A DNA stretch of 9,472 nt, taken from positions 1-9,472 of the forward strand of contig JAICEG010000183.1 in NCBI GenBank assembly GCA_025924295.1, written 5' to 3'. A program made the position numbers and the translations under genes. Below, piece after piece: positions 1 to 5,573 of this stretch (position 1 is the first letter of the stretch; every line of letters begins with the position of its first letter). Source of the DNA: Vicinamibacteria bacterium. Lineage in GTDB: Bacteria > Acidobacteriota > Vicinamibacteria > Vicinamibacterales > UBA2999. The notes under the pieces were generated by a model, which was given only the letters and a program-made list of their open reading frames with translations, was not told the origin of the DNA and ran no database searches.

Positions 1-1271
1 GGCCTCAGCGTGTATTCGCCGCGTGACCAGACGTTCAGGTTCTCTCTCGTCGTCTTGACTTCCACCCGGCGCCGCCGCTTGAGCGGATCGGGGTTCGATG
101 AGTAGTAACCGAGGACGTAGTAATCGCTCGTCTCGTTATCGATCCGCTTCAACGCCTTATCGAAGTCGTTCTGGTTGACGACGGCAATTCCGCCGGTCTC
201 CTCGGCGAGCACCCTGAGGCTGTCCTGGGTGTCGCGCACGTAGGCGTTCCACTCCTGCGTCGGTACCTCGTCGTCGAGATCCTGACCGGCTATCAACCCG
301 CGAGGATCGATCGTGTAGATCGTCGCGTTGGCGCGGTTGGCTGCGCGCGTCAACTCTGCGAGCTCACGAACGAGGTCCGCTTCGGCGAGCAGCTGAGAGC
401 TTTGCTGCGTGCGATAGAACGGGTCGCTCTGGAGGTCGGCGGTTTCGACGTGCATCCGGCGCGCCTGCTCTTCGAGACGCGATGTCTCGAACGGGTTGAA
501 GTCGTAGCCGCTGCTGATGTAGATGACCGCTTTCCGTCGATTCTGCAGCTTCTCCAGGTTCCGCATCAGATCGTAGGCAGTCGAGAACGCGACGTGCGCG
601 CGGTGCCGCAATTCGGTCGGGCCCTGCGAGCCCTGCATGCCTTCGATGATCTCCTTTGCTTTCAACCCGCCGCCGGTCACGCGCGAAATCGCGGAATCAA
701 GGACTTGCCGGTCGTAGGTGAGCTGTTCGGAAATCGATGAGTAACCCGTCGTCACGATCCCGAACATGTCGCCTTCGTGGATCAGGAGCCTGAGCATCCG
801 CTTGATCAGATCGCGTGTGCGGGGTGTGCTGCGGAAGTCCAGGTGCATATCGTCGATGAAGATCAGGAACACGCGGCCGGCCGCGTCGTTGGTCGGCCGG
901 TTCGTCGGCAGAATGATGCCCTCCTGCACCGGGGCGGGAGGCGGCGTCAGCGTGTTGTAGACACGCCCGCCGTGCGTCAGCACCAGCGAGACGATCTGCT
1001 GCTTGACGCCGTCTTCGTAGACCTCGAACTCTTCTGGCTTCAAGTCGGCGACGAACTGGTCACTTCGTTGATCGCGCACGATCACATCCGTCGTGACGAG
1101 GTCGACGCTGACACGGAACGTCGGCTGGCCTGGCGCCGGCGTCGCGTCCTGTGGAGGCGCCTGTGCGGGCGCCGGGGCTTGAGCCTCCGCGACCGGCGTC
1201 TGGAGTGGGGACCACGTCGTCGCGATGACTGCGAACACGCCGACGATCAAGAACTTAGCGACATTTCGCAT
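1..1271 (-). CDS. Secreted VWFA-related protein, acidobacterial type (3' end cut by window edge)
   Basis: An open frame runs from an ATG at 1271 leftwards off the window, giving 423 complete codons. The N-terminus is a signal peptide: a positively charged start, a hydrophobic stretch at residues 6-19, and a likely cleavage at A-E-A|Q near residue 30. A Pro/Ala/Gln-rich linker (about 31-48) follows. Next comes a beta-rich segment (FRVSVDLVTTDVIVRD, then DLKPEEFEVYEDGVKQQIV), the usual lead-in of the acidobacterial VWFA-related family (TIGR03436). The VWA core begins near residue 134 with VFLIFIDDMHLDF. The first metal-site motif is therefore D-D-M-H-L, not the canonical DxSxS. Later motifs include AVIYISSGYD, a TIYTIDPRGL strand, ETGG, and SDYYVLGYYSSN. 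The protein is probably exported and binds ligands or proteins; its specific role is unknown. It is divergent from rpiB, and the start is supported by the signal peptide and a -10 box just upstream. No Shine-Dalgarno is visible. Confidence 0.88.
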   Translation of the reverse strand, partial: MRNVAKFLIVGVFAVIATTWSPLQTPVAEAQAPAPAQAPPQDATPAPGQPTFRVSVDLVTTDVIVRDQRSDQFVADLKPEEFEVYEDGVKQQIVSLVLTHGGRVYNTLTPPPAPVQEGIILPTNRPTNDAAGRVFLIFIDDMHLDFRSTPRTRDLIKRMLRLLIHEGDMFGIVTTGYSSISEQLTYDRQVLDSAISRVTGGGLKAKEIIEGMQGSQGPTELRHRAHVAFSTAYDLMRNLEKLQNRRKAVIYISSGYDFNPFETSRLEEQARRMHVETADLQSDPFYRTQQSSQLLAEADLVRELAELTRAANRANATIYTIDPRGLIAGQDLDDEVPTQEWNAYVRDTQDSLRVLAEETGGIAVVNQNDFDKALKRIDNETSDYYVLGYYSSNPDPLKRRRRVEVKTTRENLNVWSRGEYTLR

Positions 1272-1286
1272 GGGTGAAAGTATACT
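1258..1286 (+). promoter_or_regulatory. Predicted rpiB promoter overlapping the divergent one
   Basis: On the plus strand, GCGACA (1258-1263, 4 of 6 matches) is separated by 17 nt from TATACT (1281-1286). This would give a transcript starting near 1293 and a leader of about 53 nt before the rpiB ATG at 1346. The -35 box lies inside the first codons of the divergent gene. A second candidate -10, TACTCT (1331-1336), lies 9 nt before the ATG but has no matching -35. Confidence 0.35.
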
Positions 1287-1307
1287 CCGCCGCGCTTTAT
1301 TTGACGA
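1279..1307 (-). promoter_or_regulatory. Predicted promoter of the VWFA-related gene, possibly leaderless
   Basis: On the minus strand, TCGTCA (1307-1302, 4 of 6 matches to the -35 consensus) lies 17 nt before TATACT (1284-1279, 5 of 6 matches to the -10 consensus). The ATG follows the -10 box by only 7 nt, so transcription would start at or within a base or two of the start codon. The -10 box is half of the perfect palindrome AGTATACT (1279-1286), so a divergent promoter can share it. Prediction from sequence only. Confidence 0.5.
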
Positions 1308-1345
1308 CGGCGCCGGTGTTTCGGCCGTTGTACTCTTGAGAACCC

Positions 1346-1804
1346 ATGAGAATTGCACTCAGCGCCGATCACGCCGGTTTCGAGCTCAAACAGCAATTGG
1401 GCGCACATCTGACGCGGCAGGGCCATGAAGTCATCGATCTGGGCACTCATTCGACGGCCCCGGTCGACTATCCAGACTCTGCCGAGGCGGTCGCCGAAGC
1501 GATGTTCGAGGGGCAGGTCAAACGCGGCGTCATCGTCTGCGGCAGCGGCGCCGGGGTGTCGATTGCCGCCAACAAGTTCCCCGGCATTCGGGCAGCCGTG
1601 TGCCACGACACCTATACGGCGCACCAGGCGGTCGAACACGACGACATGAACGTCCTCTGCATCGGCGCGCGCGTGATCGGTGCAGCCCTGGCGTGCGAGA
1701 TCGTCGAAGCGTTCCTCAAGGCCAGCTTCTCAGGGGAAGAGCGGCATCAACGTCGGCTGAACAAGATCATCGCCATCGAGCAACGTTTCGTCGCGCGCTC
1801 GTGA
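1346..1804 (+). CDS. rpiB: Ribose-5-phosphate isomerase B
   Basis: This 152-residue protein matches the RpiB/LacAB sugar isomerase family in length and throughout its sequence. RpiB interconverts ribose 5-phosphate and ribulose 5-phosphate in the cytoplasmic non-oxidative pentose phosphate pathway. Visible landmarks are ADHAG at 7-11 (phosphate and substrate site), a DYP motif at 41-43, and CGSGAGVSIAANK at 65-77, in which Cys65 corresponds to the E. coli catalytic Cys66. His98 in VEHDDMN matches E. coli His99. A C-terminal HQRRLNKI segment carries the basic phosphate-binding residues. The cysteine puts it with the E. coli-type enzymes, not the mycobacterial type that uses a glutamate. The ATG start is fixed by the N-terminal strand MRIALSADHAG. 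No convincing Shine-Dalgarno precedes it. The pilT-like gene follows after 15 nt and is probably cotranscribed. Confidence 0.95.
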   Translation: MRIALSADHAGFELKQQLGAHLTRQGHEVIDLGTHSTAPVDYPDSAEAVAEAMFEGQVKRGVIVCGSGAGVSIAANKFPGIRAAVCHDTYTAHQAVEHDDMNVLCIGARVIGAALACEIVEAFLKASFSGEERHQRRLNKIIAIEQRFVARS

Positions 1805-1819
1805 AGATCCTGGAACGAC

Positions 1820-2977
1820 ATGTCCGACCCGCGCAACCACCGCGTCGACGATCTGGACCGGCTCGTCTCGGAGCTGCACGAGCTCGGCCCCAGCCGGTCG
1901 GCGCCGGTGACCGGTGACACCCTCGAACTCGGAGACTGGCTGCGTCAGGTTCGTGCCCAGGACGGAAGCGATCTGCTTCTGGTCGCGGGACTGCCTCCGC
2001 TTGCGCGCGTCAAGGGGCAGATGTCGCGACTGCATGGCGAAACGCTGAGCAGCGAGGATATCGAAGGCGCTGTCTCTCCCATTGTTCCTTCGCGGCTTCG
2101 TGAGCGCTATCGAGACGGCGAGGCGATCGATCTCGGGTTCACGTTCAAGGGCCTCGGGCGCTTTCGCATGAACCTTCATCGCGAACGCGGACGTGCGGCT
2201 GCCGCCATTCGGGCCCTGCCGACGCGCGTTCCGCGCCTCCCGGATCTGCACTTCACCCACGACGTCTCGTTCCTGGCCGAACTGCCACGCGGCCTCGTCC
2301 TCGTCTGCGGACCGACCGGTTCGGGAAAAACGACGACACTCGCCGCGCTGGTGGCCGAGATCAACGCGCGGCATTCGCGCCACATCGTGACCGTCGAAGA
2401 CCCGATCGAGTACGAACACACACACGGGCGCAGCGTGATCGAACAGGTCGAGATCGGCATCGACGCTCCGGACTTTCCAACAGCACTGCGTGCCGCGCTG
2501 CGCCAGGCTCCGGATGTGATCGTGGTCGGCGAACTGCGCGATCCCGAGACGATGCGGATCGCTCTGGCGGCAGCCGAGACCGGGCACGTGGTCCTCGCGA
2601 CCGTGCATGCGACCGATGCCGCTGCCGCCGTCTCGCGCATCGCCGATGGCTTTCCCGTAGAACGGCAGAGCGCGGTGAGACAGGAACTCGCCATGGCTCT
2701 GGCGGCGGTGCTGACCCAGTCGCTCGTGCCGACGCGAAGCGGAACGCTGGCGCCGATCGCAGAACTGCTGGTCGTGAGCTACGGCGCCAGGCAGCACATT
2801 CGCAAGAACGCGCTTCAGCACCTGAACCAGGAGATCACTATCACGCGGAAGTCGGGTTCGTTCACGATGGAGGAATCGCTCGCCCGCCTGGTCCACGGCG
2901 GCGGCCTCGATCGCGCAGACGCGATCCTGCGCGCGGCGCACCCTGAGGAACTCGAGTCACTCCTCCGCGGTGCGTGA
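1820..2977 (+). CDS. pilT: PilT-family type IV pilus retraction ATPase
   Basis: This 385-residue protein is a secretion-type AAA+ ATPase of the PilT/PilU group, which drives pilus retraction as a hexamer at the base of the machine. The N-terminal PAS-like domain begins near residue 35 (LRQVRAQDGSDLLLVAGLPPLARVKG). The catalytic domain carries Walker A GPTGSGKTT (164-172), the Asp box TVEDPIEYEH (191-200), Walker B VIVVGELRD (233-241, Glu238 as likely general base), and the His box HVVLATVHATD (256-266). A degenerate ARQHIRKN occupies the place of the PilT AIRNLIRE signature. Two features differ from textbook PilT: about 33 extra N-terminal residues, and Leu53 where the usual SDLHL has His. 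A paralogue such as PilU is possible. The start has a weak GGAA 4 nt upstream. Its last 21 nt overlap the convergent membrane-protein gene. No other pilus genes are in the window. Confidence 0.88.
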   Translation: MSDPRNHRVDDLDRLVSELHELGPSRSAPVTGDTLELGDWLRQVRAQDGSDLLLVAGLPPLARVKGQMSRLHGETLSSEDIEGAVSPIVPSRLRERYRDGEAIDLGFTFKGLGRFRMNLHRERGRAAAAIRALPTRVPRLPDLHFTHDVSFLAELPRGLVLVCGPTGSGKTTTLAALVAEINARHSRHIVTVEDPIEYEHTHGRSVIEQVEIGIDAPDFPTALRAALRQAPDVIVVGELRDPETMRIALAAAETGHVVLATVHATDAAAAVSRIADGFPVERQSAVRQELAMALAAVLTQSLVPTRSGTLAPIAELLVVSYGARQHIRKNALQHLNQEITITRKSGSFTMEESLARLVHGGGLDRADAILRAAHPEELESLLRGA

Positions 2978-3586
2978 GCCTGACGTGTTCTTCATCGCCC
3001 GTCGCGCGGCCCGCGTGACCGCGGTCGTCGCAACAATCGTGGCGACCAGCCCGACGACCAGCAGCACGTAGTACTCCGGTCCTCTGGGTGGCGTGATGCC
3101 GGCCGCGAGCTTGGCGACGTCACCGGCAACCTTGCCGTAGTAGACATACATGACGATCGCCGGGAACATCCCGACCGACGCAATGAGAAAGTCTCGATAC
3201 CTCACCCCGCTCAAGGCGAGCGCATAGTTCAGCAGGACGAACGGGACGACCGGCGACAACCGCAGAAGGAACATCACCCACACGCCCTCGCCCACGACCG
3301 CGCTGCGGACGGCGGCCACGCGTGGATCGCGGTCGAGCCATCGCAGAAACCTGGAACGAGACAGTGGCGAGGCGATCGCGAACACAGCCGACGAACCGAG
3401 CACCGCACCGATGTACACGAGCACTGTTCCGCGCCAGAGACCGAATACGGCGCCCGCGGCCAGGGTGAGGAGGAACGCAGGCGCCAGTGTCACCGCGGCC
3501 GCGATGTAGGCCAGGATGAACAACACGGGTGCCCACGGCCCGAGTTCGGCCAGTGCAAGCACGACCCTTTCGATTACGTCGTTCAC
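2957..3586 (-). CDS. VTT-domain (TVP38/TMEM64, DedA-like) inner-membrane protein
   Basis: This 209-residue integral membrane protein has the hallmarks of the VTT (SNARE-associated/DedA-like, TVP38/TMEM64) family. Hydrophobic segments lie at about 18-45, 52-74, 100-125, 132-152 and 172-194. Family motifs include the glycine-rich LAAGAVFGLWRG (42-53) with GAVLGSSAVFAIA (60-72), the conserved FLLRLSPVVPFVLLNYALAL (106-125), and a GMFPAIVMYVYYG segment (139-151). The central R-x-S-P-V-V-P-F followed by N-Y is the diagnostic part. Family members are linked to lipid scrambling or transport and membrane homeostasis; the substrate here cannot be told. A 35-residue C-terminal region with a final helix and a basic tail follows the domain. 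The GTG start overlaps the upstream stop (GTGA, 3583-3586), implying translational coupling. This is the last gene of a three-gene minus-strand operon and converges on the pilT-like gene with a 21-nt overlap. Confidence 0.88.
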   Translation of the reverse strand: MNDVIERVVLALAELGPWAPVLFILAYIAAAVTLAPAFLLTLAAGAVFGLWRGTVLVYIGAVLGSSAVFAIASPLSRSRFLRWLDRDPRVAAVRSAVVGEGVWVMFLLRLSPVVPFVLLNYALALSGVRYRDFLIASVGMFPAIVMYVYYGKVAGDVAKLAAGITPPRGPEYYVLLVVGLVATIVATTAVTRAARRAMKNTSGSRTAEE

Positions 3587-4242
3587 GCGTCGGATTGCGT
3601 GGGACCAGGCGATGAACGTGGCGCGCCGGAACGACGACGGGCACGCCGACGTCGTGCGAAGACCCGTGACAAGCGTTCGAGCGCTTCGGCCGCCTGCTGC
3701 AGTCCGACGGCGATCTGGTCAGCGTCGGTCCACGCCGAGGGATTGAGTCGCTCGGCGAGCGCCAGCAGCGCTTCCTGCCTGACGGGATCTGACGTGCGAC
3801 GCGGGACGCGTTCGCGGACGATCGCGTACCACTTGCCGAGAAACGCGATCTGATCGTCCGGGGTCACACCTTCGATGACTGCCGGCACAGGTCCTGCGGA
3901 TGGCGCCGGCGATGGAGGTATCGGCGTCGGTAGCACGACCTCATCGGCCACGGCCACCGTGTCTTCGCGCTTCGGCGGCCTTCGCCGCCGGGGCTCGACC
4001 GACATCTCGATGTGCTGCTGATGTTCGCGGACGTCCTTCCAGTCGAAGGCGATGTCGGGATACTGCGTTTCGATTTCGCGAAGGACCTCGGGGTCGAGCG
4101 CCGTACGCCCGACACGCACGCCCCCGGGGGAGCGAAACACGTACAGGATGCGCGAGCGTTGACGATGACCCTCGCGATAGAGGTGCATCAGATACGTGGT
4201 CTCATAACCACGCTTGTCACGGATCACACGCAGGAACGGCAC
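3583..4242 (-). CDS. Unrecognised two-domain protein, middle gene of operon
   Basis: I do not recognise this 219-residue protein. Three parts can be seen. Residues 1-75 form a compact beta/alpha segment starting PFLRVIRDKRGYETTYLMHL, rich in basic and aromatic residues. This start resembles, only loosely, the N-terminal domain of IS1634/IS4-like transposases, but no transposase catalytic part follows. Residues about 76-125 form a charged then Pro-rich linker. Residues about 126-200 form a helical domain (DDQIAFLGKWYAIVRERV and a Leu/Ala-rich helix) that ends in an Arg-rich run (FARRRRARRRSG) and a disordered tail. No signal peptide or membrane segment is seen. The gene starts with GTG 6 nt after the preceding stop, with a weak AAGG upstream, and overlaps the next start by 4 nt, so it is clearly in an operon. 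Its basic character would suit nucleic-acid binding; this is only an inference. Confidence 0.75.
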   Translation of the reverse strand: MPFLRVIRDKRGYETTYLMHLYREGHRQRSRILYVFRSPGGVRVGRTALDPEVLREIETQYPDIAFDWKDVREHQQHIEMSVEPRRRRPPKREDTVAVADEVVLPTPIPPSPAPSAGPVPAVIEGVTPDDQIAFLGKWYAIVRERVPRRTSDPVRQEALLALAERLNPSAWTDADQIAVGLQQAAEALERLSRVFARRRRARRRSGAPRSSPGPTQSDA

Positions 4243-4248
4243 AGCGCC

Positions 4249-4944
4249 TTACTTGCGCTTCTGCGGCCTTGACGGAGCGGACTGGCGCGCGGCCGGTTTC
4301 TTCGTGGCCCTGCGGATGTCAGCGGTCTTCTTCTTCGCGACTACGGTCCGGGATTTCGAAGCATTGGCCGCGCCTGCGCGCCGTGCCGGACGTGCCGCCG
4401 CCACAGGGGCGGTCTTCGGTCGGCTCACCGGTGCCGGTGCCGCAGCGCGCGCCGGAGCGGGTGCGCGGGGAGCGGCGGGCGCACGGGGAGGCGCTGGCTC
4501 ACGCGGTCGCTCCGGACCCTGGGTCCGTGACACGAGCGTGAATCGGATCTGCTCACCAATCGAGTGGTACGCCCAGATCTCGGCCGCCTGGACCTGGAGA
4601 TCCGAACACAGCCGTCTCGCGCTGTCGACACCCGACGCCGGGACATAGAGGTGAAAGGGCACGCGCAGCTTCGAGAAGGTGACCCACTGCGACATCGCCT
4701 CGAGGTTGTTCAAGGACTCGGCAGTCTCGACCTCGACCACTCCAAGCAATTTCTTCGTCCGCTCACCAGACTGCAAAACGAGGTCGGGGTACCACGGAGA
4801 CGCAGGAGGGCCAACCGGCGCCGTCTGCTCGTTGCCGGGATTGATGGCGACGTCGAACTTTCTCTTGTACTTTGCCTGAAGCAGACGGATGACCCGATCG
4901 TGCTCGAGCTGCTCGCGCACAGGCCGCACGAGGATGGGGCTCAA
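4249..4944 (-). CDS. Putative restriction-endonuclease-fold protein with long basic Pro/Ala/Lys tail
   Basis: This 231-residue protein has no name I can assign. Residues 1-139 look like a small alpha/beta domain: an N-terminal helix (REQLEHDRVIRLLQAKYKRKF), then YPDLVL (52-57), a strand LLGVVEVET (66-74), a helix (75-92) and FHLYVP (97-102). The order helix, PD, then E-x-E strand is reminiscent of the PD-(D/E)xK nuclease fold. Asp54 and Glu71 sit at the usual positions, but the motif lysine is replaced by Glu73, so it may be a variant or inactive. Residues 140-231 are a low-complexity Pro/Ala/Arg tail that becomes Lys-rich (VAKKKTADIRRATKK), like histone H1-type DNA-binding tails. The start is TTG at 4944, chosen because GGAGG lies 5 nt upstream. 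This is the first gene of the minus-strand operon; the next gene follows after 6 nt. The nuclease-fold assignment is tentative. Confidence 0.75.
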   Translation of the reverse strand: MSPILVRPVREQLEHDRVIRLLQAKYKRKFDVAINPGNEQTAPVGPPASPWYPDLVLQSGERTKKLLGVVEVETAESLNNLEAMSQWVTFSKLRVPFHLYVPASGVDSARRLCSDLQVQAAEIWAYHSIGEQIRFTLVSRTQGPERPREPAPPRAPAAPRAPAPARAAAPAPVSRPKTAPVAAARPARRAGAANASKSRTVVAKKKTADIRRATKKPAARQSAPSRPQKRK

Positions 4945-4949
4945 CAGAA

Positions 4950-4954
4950 CCTCC
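4950..4954 (-). promoter_or_regulatory. Shine-Dalgarno deciding the TTG start at 4944
   Basis: GGAGG on the minus strand is separated by 5 nt (TTCTG) from the TTG at 4944-4942. It is the only strong ribosome binding site in the window and justifies using a rare TTG start for the operon's first gene. Confidence 0.7.
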
Positions 4955-5040
4955 GACGCGGGTACACGCCACCGCCTTCGTGCCGGGTACGTGTAAATAC
5001 GGGAAGACCAAGGGCCGGCTCATGCCGACAGAAGCGCCAG

Positions 5041-5069
5041 AATATAGCATGAAAGCCACAGCCACCCAA
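5041..5069 (-). promoter_or_regulatory. Predicted extended -10 promoter of the three-gene minus operon
   Basis: The minus strand reads TGcTATATT (5049-5041), an extended -10 with 5 of 6 core matches. A weak -35 (TTGGGT, 5069-5064) lies 17 nt upstream. It would give a leader of about 90 nt before the TTG start at 4944. This AT-rich patch stands out in the otherwise GC-rich 4945-5136 gap. Confidence 0.5.
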
Positions 5070-5100
5070 ACCATTAGGTCTCTCGCCCTGCTCGAATGGC

Positions 5101-5129
5101 TTGACGCTTCCGCATCCCGGCACGACAAT
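5101..5129 (+). promoter_or_regulatory. Predicted promoter of the receiver gene and possibly hemE-hemY
   Basis: TTGACG (5101-5106, 5 of 6 matches) is followed after 17 nt by GACAAT (5124-5129, 4 of 6). The predicted transcription start falls on or next to the GTG at 5137. This makes the TTG at 5101 and the ATG at 5128 unlikely translation starts, because both lie within the promoter. Confidence 0.45.
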
Positions 5130-5136
5130 GGGGCCA

Positions 5137-5544
5137 GTGCCGTCGCGAGAGGCCACTACCCCCAACGCGCGCGTCCTGATCGTGGACGATGACGTCAGCG
5201 TTACAGAACTATTCGCGCGGATGCTCCGCCTCGAAGGCTTCGAGGTGTGGGCGGCCCATTCAGCCGACGAAGGGCTCAGCCTTGCGCAAACTCATCGGCC
5301 GCACGCCGTCATTCTCGATCTGCGGATGCCGTTGACGAGTGGTGTTCAGGTGTTGCGCTCACTGCGCGCGATTCAGGGGATGCAGCACACGCCGGTCACG
5401 ATCGTGACCGGGGACTACTATCTCGCCGAGTCGCAGATCGCAGAGATCCAGTCGCTGGGCGCCGACGTGCGCTTCAAGCCGCTCTGGCTGGACGAACTGG
5501 TCACGCTGGCCCGTGACATGCTCCATACTCCGGTTCGGGACTGA
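5137..5544 (+). CDS. Stand-alone response regulator receiver protein
   Basis: This is a CheY-like receiver domain of 135 residues with no output domain, so it acts through protein contacts or as a phosphate relay and not by binding DNA itself. Visible active-site residues are the acidic pair in LIVDDD (Asp17-Asp19), the phosphoacceptor Asp61 in VILDLRMP, Thr91 in IVTGD, and Lys114 in RFKPL. The set is complete, so it should be phosphorylatable. No histidine kinase gene is nearby. I start it at GTG 5137. In-frame ATG 5128 and TTG 5101 are possible and would add 3 or 12 residues, but they fall inside the predicted promoter and lack a Shine-Dalgarno. hemE begins 29 nt after the stop, with a small hairpin between, so the two may be cotranscribed. 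Whether it affects heme synthesis is unknown. Confidence 0.88.
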   Translation: MPSREATTPNARVLIVDDDVSVTELFARMLRLEGFEVWAAHSADEGLSLAQTHRPHAVILDLRMPLTSGVQVLRSLRAIQGMQHTPVTIVTGDYYLAESQIAEIQSLGADVRFKPLWLDELVTLARDMLHTPVRD

Positions 5545-5551
5545 ATCCCGA
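5535..5551 (+). other. Small intercistronic hairpin at the receiver gene stop codon
   Basis: TCGGGA (5535-5540) and TCCCGA (5546-5551) form a perfect 6-bp stem with a 5-nt loop that contains most of the TGA stop. No T-run follows, so it is not a classical terminator. It could be an mRNA processing or stability element between the receiver gene and hemE, or chance. Confidence 0.3.
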
Positions 5552-5573
5552 GACGGGCACTGCGAATGGATTC

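Larger units (their letters stand above)
4945..5136. other. Divergent intergenic region
   Basis: About 190 bases lie between the minus-strand operon and the receiver-domain gene. They hold the operon's Shine-Dalgarno, an AT-rich extended -10 promoter for the operon, and a -35/-10 pair for the rightward gene. Short open frames here have no family features and I see no RNA gene. The two promoters are about 50 bases apart and point away from each other. Confidence 0.6.

Noticed and set aside
402..1277. Plus-strand open frames opposite the VWFA-related gene
   Set aside because: The minus frame has a signal peptide and family motifs continuously across the region; the plus frames are Arg-rich shadows without motifs.
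1730..2941. A 403-codon open frame on the minus strand
   Set aside because: It lies wholly antisense to rpiB and the pilT-like gene, whose motifs are unmistakable. Its translation is Arg/Asp/Gln-rich with no recognisable domain, typical of a shadow frame in GC-rich DNA.
4249..4525. The Pro/Ala-rich coding region as a tandem DNA repeat or CRISPR-like array
   Set aside because: The repetition is amino-acid low complexity encoded by varied GCG/CCG/CGC codons. There is no fixed unit length and there are no spacers.
3900..4541. A 213-codon plus-strand frame
   Set aside because: It crosses the junction of two well-packed minus-strand operon genes, and its product is Arg/Ser/Pro-rich low complexity.
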